Origin: Ophiocordyceps camponoti-saundersi (nom. inval.) | Lineage: Eukaryota > Ascomycota > Sordariomycetes > Hypocreales > Ophiocordycipitaceae | Assembly: GCA_003339415.1 (NCBI GenBank) | Contig: PDHQ01000025.1 | Span: 186,001 to 250,000 of the forward strand | Direction: 5' to 3' | Length of the DNA stretch: 64,000 nucleotides | Shown here: piece by piece, positions 34,330 through 44,987 of the stretch | Position numbering within the stretch: position 1 is the first letter of the stretch | Layout: the number at the start of each line of letters is the position of its first letter | Translations under genes and position numbers: made by a program | The notes under the pieces: generated by a model | Told to the model about the DNA's origin: nothing | Database searches by the model: none | The model's input: only the letters and a program-made list of their open reading frames with translations

Positions 34330-35135
34330 AACACCCCTTCCTCAAGCCGCGGCTCATTAACTGCTGCATCGTCCGTCTTTCTACAAAACCTGTTTCTTGC
34401 ATCTTCTTGAGAAGAAACGAAGAAAGAAACACTGACACTCCATATTTTCTAGTGGAGGTGGTATCCGGCATCTTTCAACTGCGCAGACTGGCCATGACGA
34501 ACGTCTCTTCTCTCTTCCCATCTCTTCCAGATAATTCCTCTTCTCTTTCTCGCACAAAATCACACGCATACGGTAACACGATGCATATCAATTATAAGAC
34601 CGATCCGCGAGCAAAAACGTCGATACATCTCTCAGTCGACATGAAGGACGATGACAAGCTACTCTCCAACAGCTCGTGGATGGACATCAAGGAACTGGAT
34701 GAAGAGCGTTATCGGCACTTTATACTGTAATAGCGGCTATGCTAGAGTTGGCTTTCATTCTCGATAACGCCTTGACGGACAGAAGTCGGGAAAAGTGTTG
34801 ATCATCTGCGCATACGCACAGCAAAAGGCCTCACCCTTTCTCGAACCACTTCTGAGATGTTCATCTCTTCAGAAGTCACTCCATCGTTCGGCTTTCTGCA
34901 AAACTGTTTCTTGCATCTTCTCAAGACGAACGAAAGAAAGATATGAAGGAGAAAAAAACACTGACACTCCATATTACCAGTGGAGGTTGTATTCGGTTTC
35001 CGACTTTCAACTGCGCAGAGCGGTCACGACCGGCCTCGTTATGGTGTTTTTCCTCTTGCGACAGACGTCGCACTTTAACGACTTGACAACCGATTTCTCA
35101 CTCCTGACCCAGAACTATCGCGCCTACGGGACGAC
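34330..35135. repeat. Direct duplication of a ~280 bp block, ~520 bp apart
   Basis: 34330-34600 and 34850-35135 share, in the same order, 'TTTCTxCAAAACTGTTTCTTGCATCTTCT', 'AACACTGACACTCCATATT', 'AGTGGAGGTxGTATxCGG', 'CTTTCAACTGCGCAGA' and a 'TACGG-ACGA' end. The intervening DNA includes a short dispersed block at 34789-34827 also found at 6556-6592. Confidence 0.65.
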
Positions 35136-35690
35136 GACGGCGTGACACGGCGTCGATCCGACGGAGAAAGAGACCGGCATGAAAGGAGGGCAGGCAACGT
35201 TGGTTTAGAAATCCAAGTTGCTTCTCCGCCTCGTACCTGGGGACGAAGGATACAGCGCATGGGAGGCGGCCCTTGCGTATGCGCGAACCAGAATCGGTCG
35301 GGCGATGATGAGAATCCGAGATGACGAGCTGGTGGCCTGGAAGGATACCATTCGCGCGCACCTGGATGCGATTTGCGCTGTACATCGACACAGGTGAGTA
35401 TAAGTCTTCCCAACCTGCTCGCAGACGCCTGTTCGATCTCAACCCGTGCAGAAGCCTATTCGAACCATCGAGTCATCTATCACCAAACCCTCGATGTAAA
35501 AGGCGGTCGACAGCAAGAAGGAGTATAAGTACGTGTCGGTTGGACAAGGATGCGGCGAATGAGGCCAGGCGGGTGGCGCGGATTGACGCCCAATTGCCAG
35601 CGAGAACGGGAAGTGGTGCCCGAAAAGGGGACGGGAAGGAAGACGATCGGGTTTCTGACTTGTGATGGCGCAGAGCAGCCACGACAAAGG
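35136..35690. other. Gene-free stretch with chance frames on both strands
   Basis: Several frames of about 110 codons overlap in different phases, typical of GC-rich non-coding DNA. None shows a domain. Confidence 0.3.
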
Positions 35691-35699
35691 TGGTTGAGA

Positions 35700-36080
35700 T
35701 TCTTCTGGATGGGTTCATCAACGATGAGTCTCTTTCTTGTCTGATACACATACGTCGGAAACGGAAGCTGGGAAGGCTTCATCAACGAGAAGACTCTTTG
35801 TCTGATATACGTTCCAAAACAAAAGCTTCGGAGGATTGATTAACGAGAAATAATCTCATCTTGAATACGTCGACAACAGAATCCCTCGACGGATTCATAA
35901 ACGAGAATTGTCTTGTCTCAATCACGTCGATAACAGAACCCTGGACAGCTTCAATAACGAGAATTGTCTTGTGTCAAATACATCGAAAAGAAGGGTCTCG
36001 ACGGATTCATAAACGAGAATTGTCTTGTCTTAAATACGTCGACAACAGAATTCCTCGACGGATTCATAACATTCAGAGAG
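35700..36080. repeat. Tandem repeat, ~55-62 bp period, about six copies
   Basis: The unit 'GACGGATTCATAAACGAGAATTGTCTTGTC...ATACGTCGACAACAGAATCCCTC' recurs from about 35705, with the clearest copies at about 35890, 35947 and 36000. Earlier copies are more diverged. The array ends just before the gag-like relic at 36.09 kb. Confidence 0.75.
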
Positions 36081-36330
36081 AACAACCAGAACATGGCATC
36101 CTTGATGGCGGAGGCTATCCGCAACGTACGCGAAGACTCACGACACACCCCAGGAATATCCACCGGAGGCAGCATGCCCACCCTACGTTCGACAGACGTC
36201 GGTTTCTTCAACCCGGACAAGCGGGATGCCACCGGCACTGGTATGTTCTCTGATGGCAAATCCACCACCTACACATGTGTTTTTGCGTTCAGCGACCGCC
36301 TCCAGCACCTCGCAAGGACTCGTGGATAAA
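36081..36330 (+). mobile_element. Gypsy-type gag N-terminal relic
   Basis: The frame from an ATG at 36093 contains SLMAEAIRNVREDSR and then a segment with DVGFFNPDKRD, FSDGK and CVFAFSDRLQHLA before a stop at 36327-36329. A 'G-x-F-N-P-D...SDGK...VFAFxDRLxHLA' arrangement is, in my memory, characteristic of the gag N-terminus of fungal Ty3/gypsy elements. No capsid continuation is visible after the stop. Together with the RNase H relic 5 kb downstream on the same strand it may mark one decayed element, but no pol sequence connects them. Confidence 0.45.
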
Positions 36331-37127
36331 CGAGAAGACTCTTGTTTCTAAACCAAAGGCCGAAGCTGTGAAGAGGGCTAATTGATATCGAAAACAAACC
36401 CTTTGAAGGGAGAGGAATCCCCAAAGAAAACGGAAGTTTTGTCATTTCTTCAGGTTAAATGTCCCCATATCTCATTCCTGCAGAGAAGATCTCGGTTCCA
36501 TCTGTTGATGATAACAGCCAGAGCAATCAAGACAAGGCTGTCTTTACTATGCGAAGGTGAACGGATGAGACAGCATCGACTCCGGGTTTCATAAAGACCT
36601 TCCGGGAAACAAAAAGCATCCTCAGCGACTGGGTTGCTGAGCAAGTGCTGCTCATGCAGGATCCCACTAATCCATGTGTGGGTGTCGCGACTGAAGATAA
36701 GTGGAAGGGGGGGCTTGGACTGGGAAACCCTTTCCACGACTGACTGAGACGCATCATCAGTTTTCTTCAGATTCAAGAACGACTTTTATTCGCCCTTCGA
36801 ATTCTGCATTTCGAAACCTCTTCGGAACACTAATCTCTAGCCGTGGGTCGAGTATCGTCTGGCCCTTTACTCTCTTCTTCACATATCGCGACTGTTGTTT
36901 CGCTTCTACGGCTTCTCTCTCAACCCTCCTGTTCCCTCAAGATTTTCAAAGGGTAACTATCCTGTTTCTATCCTGCCTCCTCGTCGCCTACTCGCTTTGC
37001 GGCGATGAAATCGATAAATCTCTGACAATATTGTCTTCAACATCCGAACAGCGCATACACTCTGCAAGTATGCTTGCGGGTGTCGATCAGTGAAGACCTA
37101 CCGGTTGGCAATGGGGCACTCATTGTT
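36331..37127. other. Gene-free stretch
   Basis: Short frames only. Nothing recognisable. Confidence 0.3.
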
Positions 37128-37290
37128 GGGCAGCCACCTGGCAGGCACTCACGTGACCCAGCCAGCGGGCCCCTTCTTCTTCCCCCGTAGCTAGGCAGCC
37201 TGAGCTTAGCCTCTTCATCATCACACACACTCACACACATTGTGCTCGTGCGTTGCCTTCTATGGTGATGGCCCTCTCGGGAGAGCCATT
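37128..37290 (+). repeat. Dispersed hairpin-ended module, copy 3
   Basis: CACTCACGTGACCCAG, a CCCCTTCTTCTTCCCCC tract, TAGCTAGGCAGCC, a short CA-rich run, then GTTGCCTTC and the hairpin at 37267-37290. The outer stem is GATGGC/GCCATT (last pair G·T), followed by a C·A mismatch at 37273/37284, the same place as the A·G mismatch of copies 1 and 2. The inner stem is CTC/GAG with loop TCGG. Confidence 0.6.
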
Positions 37291-38014
37291 ATACTCATCG
37301 CCACAGCTCGACCTAGCTTCGGACTGGAGGTTGCGAGAGATGGCTTTCACAGCGAAATCTACCAGACGGTCCTCTGAAACATCTGGAATTTCCAACAGGA
37401 AGATCAACGCCGCCCATCTTTACCCCATGCAAGTCGGCTACCTTGACGAATCACTTCTCTGGGGAAAGGTCAGAAGAAAAGCTCTTTCTACTTCTTGATT
37501 CCTCTGGGACAGAGGTCTTCGGAATCTTGCATACAGCCATGTCTGACCTTGAAACGTCCAACAGTTTGCAAAGCACCGCGATTTTGAGTCTCACACCTGC
37601 TGAGTCTCACACCGGCCAAAAAAAGATCGTCTCGAAGGGCTTCATGACAAGAAGAAGCAAGACCCGAACGGACGTCAAAAACGAATTCGGATATGATGGG
37701 TTGTGTATGTTCCATTGCGGCGAGTGAGTTGGGTGTATTGTTAAACATATTGATAGACCAAGATCTCTACTGTTACGACTTCGGCTTCCGGCCATGAATA
37801 TTCATCGACGCGGCCTGTTGACATCTTCGACAACTGGCTGGTATTCTCCAGATCACAAGAGCCAGTGGAAAGGTTTTACTCAGAGCGATATCCCCAGGTC
37901 AAAGAGGTGATTCTATGTCGATCCAATCTCGAAGAGGGTATCGATTCATGTTTATATATACATATGTTAACTTACGTCAGGGACATGCATCTGTATGGGT
38001 AGAACGCCTTGTCA
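37291..38014. other. Gene-free stretch
   Basis: Weak open frames (37443-37727 plus and others) without domain. No repeat recognised. Confidence 0.3.
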
Positions 38015-38900
38015 TGTGTGACGAGTGTGTATCGCGGATGGTGCTCGCTTCCAGCCCTTCTGCGCTCGTCAAAGCCCTCTTTATAAAGGCCGTCACCAGT
38101 AAAGCCCATATTCCCAACGAGACCACTCTCGTCCTGCCCCCAAGGCGGCCACGTTAACGTCCCCTATAGAAAAGCCGTTACCAGTAACGTGGAGATAAAA
38201 ATCTCGTTCCATTTTCCAGCGATGGCGAGTTTGTATCGCGGATGGTCTTCGCTCTCGGCCCGCCTGCGCACGTCAACGCGCTCTTTGTGAAGGCCGTTAC
38301 TGGCAACGTCCATATTCTGGAAGAGACAAGTCTCCTTCCATTTTCCAGCGATGACGGGTGAGTATCTCGCATGGTATTCGCTTTTGGCCCTCTGCCTATG
38401 TCAAGGCCATCTTCATGAACGCCGTAACCGTAACTGGCAACGTTCATAAACCAAGCGAGACAACTCTCGTGCCGCTTCCCAGCGATGATGAGTGTGTATC
38501 GCGCATGGTTTCCGCTTCCGACCCTCTGCGCATGCCAAGGCAAACTTCATGAACGCCGTATCAGGCAACGTTCACATGCTGGAAGAGACCACCCTAGTAC
38601 CGCCCTCTCAGCGACTCGAAGCGACCACAGCCGTCACGTTTCCAAGCTCCCAGCATCATCCATGTGGGTGCGCGGCCGAGCATCATGCGTGACAAAGAGT
38701 GTTGACAATCTCTCGGCAGTTGACCCGCCGCAAGTCAACGCACACTTGCTCAAAGCCGTGACCAGCAACGTTCACATCCCGAACGAAACCACTCTCGCCA
38801 CACCCAACCAGCAGCTTGAGATTACCGCAGCCGGGCGTTTCCAGGCTTTTATGACCAGCAACGTGAGAGTGCGACCGAGTTGGATGCGTGACAAAGAGTG
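38015..38900. repeat. Tandem array, ~130 bp and ~197 bp periods, about six copies
   Basis: 'GATGAGTGTGTATCGCGCATGGT' recurs near 38020, 38222, 38350 and 38484, each followed by 'TTCATGAACGCCGT', 'GGCAACGTTCACAT' and 'GAGACCACTCTCGT' blocks. The right part switches to a longer unit with 'GCGTGACAAAGAGTGTTGAC' at about 38687 and 38884. The common internal block shows both belong to one family. Confidence 0.7.
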
Positions 38901-39520
38901 TTGACCACCCCTTCAGCAGCTGTAGCGCTCGCTTGTGTCGTTTGCACAAAGACAAACGCCTCCCAGTCTCACGTTTGAAGGTTTTCACCGCGCCATACAG
39001 CTATTTGGGAATCTTGCCGAACTACAGTGCTTTTTCAAGTCGTTGCTTTCCAAATTTGACGAGTGGAAAGCCAACAAACAAGACTACGTTTGTTGATTGG
39101 AAGAAAGCCCTACGAGCGGAAGGCTACCATCTTTCATACCAATTTGGAGGCGTCTTCAATCGCCGGAGGGAAGCCGGGATTCGTGGAGAATGCAAGAACT
39201 GGACCGAGGAGTCAACACACTGCACTTGCAACTGCGCTGTTTGCTCCAGTGCCGATGATGGCCTGTTGTGCGTCGGGACTCTCGCTCACTTGATCAGTTT
39301 GAGGTCGAGGTTCTCGGCGCAAGCCAGCTTCACCCAGCTCGAGATGGCCCAAGGTGGACCGGACCTCTGAACACGGCACGCTTGATCGCGAACCTCCACA
39401 CGGTTGACTCTGTACGGAGAAGGGCCATCGATGACAGTTCATAGGCAACCCTCGACTCTGCCTAGTTTTACCCATATCTCATCTCAGTCAAGGTCAGTAT
39501 ATACTTACACCACCTGTCTA
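38901..39520 (+). pseudogene. Unrecognised coding-like relic
   Basis: After the array, one frame reads AIQLFGNLAELQCFFKSLLS followed by KFDEWKANKQDYV, a convincing helical segment (about 38990-39095). It then meets a stop. A second plus frame (39110-39370) holds clustered cysteines. No family is recognised. Confidence 0.3.
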
Positions 39521-39569
39521 AGAGATGTTGAAATCTAATGAACCACAGCTTAACAAGGAGAACACCTTA

Positions 39570-39975
39570 CCGAACTCAGGCAAATACAACGACTTCAGTC
39601 TCGACAACCCTCAGTATACCACTGCGAACTTCACGGGTACCGAATACCCGGGGCTGGTCTCCTCCAAGACTACTGAATCTCTGGGACTGGTATCCTTCAA
39701 GGCTATTGAATCTCTGGAGCTGGTCATCTTCAAGGCTATTGAATGGTACAGGCTGGACTGTCAAACCTAGACCGAACTCAGGCAAATACAACGACTTCAG
39801 TCTCAGTAACCCTCATTACACCACTGCGAACTTCACGGGTACCGAATACCCGGGGCTGGTCTCCTCCAAGGCTGTTGAATCTCTGGAGCAGGTCTCCTCC
39901 AAGGCTGTTGAATCTCTGGAGCAGGTCTCCTCCACGGCTACCTGGAGCAGGTCTCCTCTACGGCTAGTGAATGGT
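39570..39975 (+). repeat. Higher-order tandem repeat: 202 bp unit containing 33-bp subrepeats
   Basis: Two copies start CCGAACTCAGGCAAATACAA at 39570 and 39772 and are nearly identical over their first ~100 bp. Each then contains a run of ~33 bp subrepeats ('CTGGTCTCCTCCAAGGCTGTTGAATCTCTGGAG'), about three in the first copy and four in the second. The subrepeat keeps frame (11 codons, ESLEQVSSKAV) but the 202 bp unit does not. Its low divergence marks it as the youngest duplication in the window. Confidence 0.85.
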
Positions 39976-41333
39976 ACAGGCTGAACCGTCAAACCTAACG
40001 GCAGCGTTCACGGACGTCTTTGAAGAAGACGGACCTTCAGTCGTTCCTTATTGGCTTTCAGAACGAACAATAGTCAACGACAAAGCTATGGGCTTTGAGC
40101 TTCTTCAAGCATCATTCACCGGGGATCAGAGAGTTGCTAACGAACCTTGGCCGAACCACCATGGACCGGGACCGAAGAGATTCAACGAATGCTACGGATG
40201 TCGCCATCAACAGCCAAGCGGACTTTCTTTCTCCTTGCTGATGGCAGCTCGCCGGCCGAGAGTGCGGTCCCTGCACATCAGTGCCTGTGACTCGTATCTC
40301 TGCGGTCGTATCTCCCCGGATAGAGAGCATCCCCTCCTATTGTAGGCGCAACTCCGAAGCAGACTGGCATAAAGAAATGAGGTCAATCATCGGCTCGAGG
40401 AAGACGTTTTTGGGCATCTATATTCCGATACAGCGGCTCTCGAGAAAACAGATTCTCGATACTCTGGATACCTCCGACAATGAACTGACGGAGACCTCAT
40501 CCATGACCATCTCACCAGCACCCACTGCATCCGCCAAGAAATCACTGGAACAGAGATATCCGATGCCTGAGCTACCAGAGGCATCGACACTTTATAACGC
40601 GAAAGCTAATATCACGTTCTTCATTCTACACTTCAACGGCAAAGGTGAAGATACTCTCAACTGAAGAAAGCCCTCGCGTATGTTGCAGAATACCGAGGAC
40701 CTTTACAGGAGCAGCCAATATTCTTCTCCTCAACTCTACCGGCCGTTTACACAACGGCGGCAACTCGACCCCGTGCGCCTACGTGTTTCTCTAAAGACAA
40801 GGACTTCGGGTGGGAAGTTCTTCACCTATATCGACAGAATCCCGAGCTCACAGCGAGTTGTTCAATCAGCGGACCCGAGACAGTTTGGACCATTGGCGAA
40901 ACTCTCGGCAATCTCCCTTTTCTAATTCCGAGTAAGATGAGGGGGCGTACGGTGAAATGGATGGAGTTGCAGAAGAAGATCGAGTCCAGGGTGACGAGGG
41001 TGTCAAGCTGGATACCGGAAAGACCTGAGGCCAAGCTAAGCCCCATCCCTCGACACAAGGTGATCCCTCCTGTGAAGCCTGCTCCCTCCTTGAAAGTCAA
41101 CACTTAGGGTACTGGAAATCACTCGGCGGGACAAGAGGGCGGAAAAACGGGTCAGGAGGAGATGAAAGGGAAACGATATCTGACCAAGGGACTGGGGCGT
41201 CCGAGAGAAACGGGTGTGATGAACGTTTTTCAGCACCTTCAGACATTCCATCTCCCACCTTCTTCTCGCTCTTCAAGGCTTTCCCACCACAGGCCCTGGT
41301 GATCTCACTTTGTTAGCCCTCCATCGGCCGCAA
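39976..41333. other. Decayed stretch upstream of RNase H relic
   Basis: Weak coding-like frames near 40440-40660 and 40930-41105. I looked for reverse transcriptase motifs of a gypsy element upstream of the RNase H relic and found none I could support. Confidence 0.3.
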
Positions 41334-41715
41334 CTGGACAAGCTAGTCCTTGTCTATACCGACGCCTCCAAGTTTGGAGCTAGGTGTGTCATACTCATCC
41401 TACAGGAACAATGAGAGGGCCCGGTGCTAATACTATAAAACTCATTTTTCTTCACAAAGACGCAACGGAACTATAGAACGTATAAGCGTGAGCTTTGCCC
41501 TCTGGTTGAGTTCTGCCGACGACATAAGCACCTATTCTATGCACCGGACAAGTCGACTGTCTTTACCGATTATTTTTCCCTCACTTGGTTCTTGTCCTCG
41601 GAAGGCCATGAGGGGATATATGATGTAGATGGTTCCCGAAATGCTGCAGCCGACGCCTTGTCGAGAACAATCTTTCCGTCAGACGATTGTCAGTCTGAGG
41701 ACATTCTCGCATAGG
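41334..41715 (+). mobile_element. Ty3/gypsy RNase H relic with in-frame stops
   Basis: One frame reads VLVYTDASKFGARCVI, then FFTKTQRNYRTYKRELCPLV, HLFYAPDKSTVFTDY, LTWFL and AADALSR. The 'YTDAS' start, 'NY-TYKREL', 'F-TD...LTWF' and 'ADALSR' end are the ordered landmarks of gypsy-type RNase H. TGA at 41412-41414 and TAA at 41436-41438 break the frame. The spacing between LTWFL and ADALSR is shorter than I expect for the family, so an internal deletion is likely. Upstream reverse transcriptase and downstream integrase are not recognisable. Clearly dead. Confidence 0.85.
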
Positions 41716-41719
41716 GGAA

Positions 41720-42180
41720 TGCGCCCATCAGGGCCTGCTAGGAACAAGCAACAACTCGAGCAAGCACGCTATGACTGAACGAAGACGGGAACAAGATGCC
41801 GCTAGGCGACACTATCATGACCTCCCAAGTGGCATCTCAAGACAACTGCAAGCTCACTGCCTACCGCGGTCTTGGTCAAGGAGTAAAGACACGTCAAAGA
41901 TTACGGATCTCAAGCACGCGGCGAGTGTAAAGCGAAGATGCCCTCAGGGACCGAGTCTCACTTTCAGAAAAGAATCGTCAGGTGCTGCAACCTTGACTCG
42001 AAGCATCCTTTCAGTCAATCCATCCCTCCAAGCAGAGACGAAGAGATGTCTCGAACTTGGCGCAAGTATCGACGCCGGTCCATATGCCAACCAGCTAAAG
42101 TGTTAACCCAACGACACCGCCTTATCAAACAAGCTTACCGGGAACTGGACATATCCGAAAGCCCGACACTCTGAAGCACG
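41720..42180 (+). repeat. Dispersed CxxC-family relic, copy 4
   Basis: GGGCCTGCTAGGAACAAGCA followed by 'AAGCACGCTATGACTG-ACGAAGACGGGAACAAGA' aligns with 13742-13815, the 'GGGCCTGCTAGGAGCATGC...AAAGCATGCTACGACTGTGGGAAAGTCGGCAGCAA' part of the 13.6 kb copy. Here the codons for the second CxxC are mutated. The following frame (to 42106) may be its degraded continuation. Confidence 0.4.
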
Positions 42181-42232
42181 GAGGGGCAGGAATACACAAC
42201 TGGCAGACACAACGCCTCCTACGTTTCCGATC

Positions 42233-42838
42233 TTGCGATCTGGCCCTATGGGCATCAACACCAAGGGTAACAATCATGATGTGCCTTTGAAGAGTGCTTC
42301 TGAGGAAAGGGGAGGGATGACTTGCCGCCTTGAAGACGACAGCATCGCCCGCCCATTGGGGTGGTACGACAATCAGAAGAACGGCCCGCGAAGAGGGCAT
42401 CATGCTTTCCAAGAAGGCGTTTCCATACCTGCCGGAAAGATTGATGGAAGACTTGAAAGGATCGAGAAAAGAACTGAGGAAAGCTTCAAAACTCGGTCCT
42501 TTTCACCCTCTCTTCGGCATCTTCGAGAGAGGTTCGATATTCGATCCATCCTGTTCAACTTTCGGGTCACACAAACAAGCATCAGCCCTACAGACATTCA
42601 ACGGATCGCCCACCAGCGCACGCCGCATGTTCATCGCTCCCATAAAGCCGCACGCTCAGCTCGAGGGTCTTTCACGATGATGAACTTCGATTGGTGCATC
42701 CATTGTTTCCGGAGCAGCTTGAAGGATCACGCCACAAAGGTCAATAAGAGTGGCAATTTCTTTCAGGTGGAATGCACCAACAGCGACGTCCGCTCATTGC
42801 GTTGCGACTTATGTCGGGAAAGAGAGAAGACTTGTTGA
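42233..42838 (+). CDS. 201-codon open frame with C-terminal cysteine cluster, doubtful
   Basis: The first 130 residues have no recognisable domain. The last 45 carry a CIHC pair, a lone Cys, then RCDLCREREKTC, a spacing (CxxC-x~20-C-x~9-CxxC-x5-C) that could bind zinc. It resembles in outline the CxxC relics dispersed at 6.7, 8.2, 13.6 and 41.7 kb, so it may be the 3' part of that same repeated family in better condition. The start codon is arbitrary; an upstream exon is possible. I would treat it as a relic unless transcripts show otherwise. Confidence 0.3.
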   Translation: MRSGPMGINTKGNNHDVPLKSASEERGGMTCRLEDDSIARPLGWYDNQKNGPRRGHHAFQEGVSIPAGKIDGRLERIEKRTEESFKTRSFSPSLRHLRERFDIRSILFNFRVTQTSISPTDIQRIAHQRTPHVHRSHKAARSARGSFTMMNFDWCIHCFRSSLKDHATKVNKSGNFFQVECTNSDVRSLRCDLCREREKTC

Positions 42839-43326
42839 TGCTTGAGCATCGCCAGGATTGTATTCTGGTGTTACTTTCCAGTCTCTAGAACTTCATCCAC
42901 AACAGAGCAGGATCAGTGTGCGACGACGATGTTCACAGACTTCGATATAGAGGGGCGATGCTACTTTTCAGGGTGCCAATCAGTTATGGGAGGTACTAGA
43001 CCGATGAAGATTGTTATCCTCGAGGTTTCGTCTTTTCAGATCAGAACGGATTATGAGTTTGCGCTACGGTTTCGGGCAACTGAGCGCAACAAGGGCAAGC
43101 TTGCTGTACATGAGGAAACTCACTACGAAGGCTTTTAACACCAAGTATGACGAGAAATCTGGCCTATTTCATGAGAAGGCATTCTTGGCTGGACGGCAAT
43201 CAACTTCCAAGCATAATCATCTGCAGTCAAAGGCGGCCCAAGAGCAGGCTCGCTCCCTATTCTCTGCCAATCTCTTCATTCTTGTCCCTCACCTACACGC
43301 AGTCAACCTTTAATTAATATCGAGGA

Positions 43327-43440
43327 GCCCTTCCCTCTTTCTCAGCTGACGACTCGTCCATCTACATAAATCTGGCCCTTCCCCTTTTCTCAGTTGATGA
43401 AACTTTCATCTACATCCACCTGGGCCTTTCCCTGCCGGTT
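43327..43440. repeat. Minisatellite, ~48 bp period, 2.4 copies
   Basis: GCCCTTCCCTCTTTCTCAG at 43327, GCCCTTCCCCTTTTCTCAG at 43375 and GCCTTTCCC at 43424 start successive units, each followed by an 'ATCTACAT-AA/CC' block. Confidence 0.7.
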
Positions 43441-43523
43441 TCCAGTCTGATTTCTCTCTTTCTTCAATCGTCTACGAGAAGGCCTGAAAGGGAATTATTG
43501 TACAGAAACGTGGGAGGACATCA

Positions 43524-44192
43524 ATGTCAGGTCTGAGGAACTCCGGGACAACACCGAGGAAACCCGAGGATGATCAGTTTCAGGCAGACAGAAGAGAGAG
43601 GTTTCGGGGAAATGTTTGCCCCCAAAGCAGAGGGATCGCCCCAAAGAAGCTTTCAAGTCTAAACGTCGTCGTTGACCGCGATTGGCACTTCAACCTTTTT
43701 CCCTACTTGGCATCGGGCCGTGTCTGGCGTGCCGATGGCGGCATCGTGGATGACTCTGGAAAAGGCATCTCTTCGCCGCAGATGTACACCTGGTCCGCCA
43801 TCTGTGGACCATGTGGCCTGATGGCATCGGCGGCACCGCCGAGGGATGCGGCTCGCCCTCGCACCGAGACGGCGCTCGATCGTCACGTCCGCCTTCCGAC
43901 AAATTCCAGACTCAACAGGTCGGTTCGCTTCTGTGCTCAGCCAGTCCCGAGCAACGTCGCAGCTGTCCGACCAGGCGGAGTTGGTGATTATCGATGTGGT
44001 CCGATCGGATGCCTGCGGCTTTCTCCACAACTGGGAGCGACTCATCGTGGCAACTATGTACGCGAGCTTGACTCGAAGCCATCATCATATATATCGATCC
44101 GGTCCCTAAAGAAGTGGCATGAACAACAGGACGCTGGACAACTCCCCCCCACAACTCATATCGCCATTGACAGAGGCCACTTCACAAGATAA
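43524..44192 (+). pseudogene. Relic containing the 'QAELVIID' dispersed repeat
   Basis: A 222-codon plus frame is open here but its composition is not convincing. The neighbouring frame at 43968-44050 reads DQAELVIIDVVRSDACGFL, matching the 6.69 kb copy, and the stretch about 400 bp later (44401-44450, ELYGNEDAILAAWDNL) matches the 8.47 kb copy. Two independent markers of the same family in the same order and orientation suggest a larger ancestral repeat, now decayed. Confidence 0.35.
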
Positions 44193-44394
44193 AACATTCT
44201 CTCTTTACAACTCCTTCGGCCTGTTCAGAAACATGTTGAGGTCAACTGAAGGCCTTTATCTCATCACTCAATTCGCTGGACACAGTCAACCCCTCATCAC
44301 ATCCTTCCGGCCAGTGCAGCCGTGACACTACCATTCGAAATAACCTCTCTGACCGCCTCGACTCGCCCCAGCCGATGATCAACTACGAAGCCTA

Positions 44395-44750
44395 TCGTCG
44401 ACGACTCGAGCTGTACGGTAACGAAGACGCCATCTTGGCCGCGTGGGATAACCTTTTACAACGAACGCTGGGTCCAATCGGATCTGATCGTACCGATATC
44501 TTCGAATCAATGTTCCACGTCTGTGAACTGGGTTCATCGTCGTCTCAGGCCACCGACATTGTCTGCTACACCCGCCATGCAACTCACGCGGTCTTCCATT
44601 ATCCCAAGGGCTCTGCAATCGGCCTCTGCAAAGACTTTCAGTTACCACAAAGTAAAACCGGTGTCCCACAAAAGATGTCCGAATGGACCAACAAATTTCA
44701 TCGACACTTCCTCCCTTGGACTTCGATGTTCTGGGTCCGGGAATAAGTCT
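44395..44750 (+). repeat. 'ELYGNEDAI' dispersed repeat, copy 2
   Basis: The frame YEAYRRRLELYGNEDAILAA begins near 44374 and matches 8465-8520. The rest of the 123-codon frame (to 44746) is unrecognised. Confidence 0.4.
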
Positions 44751-44987
44751 GGAACCGTCAAGTAGTATTCAGCCGCGGGCTGGCAGTGAAGATGCTGAAG
44801 ACGTCAACATCGAAAGACTTGCCATCCGAGACTGAACTACAAACGCCCACGCCTGACAAAGATGTGTCAAAATATACAGATTAAGGAGTCAAAATAACTC
44901 GCAGTTCAGTTCATCGGGAGCCTTCTTTTCCAAAACTTCCTGCAGCTGGAGAGCTGTCTTGGAAGCGGTCGCGGAAGTCGCGGGCGG
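44751..44987. other. Short gene-free gap
   Basis: Nothing recognisable. Confidence 0.3.
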
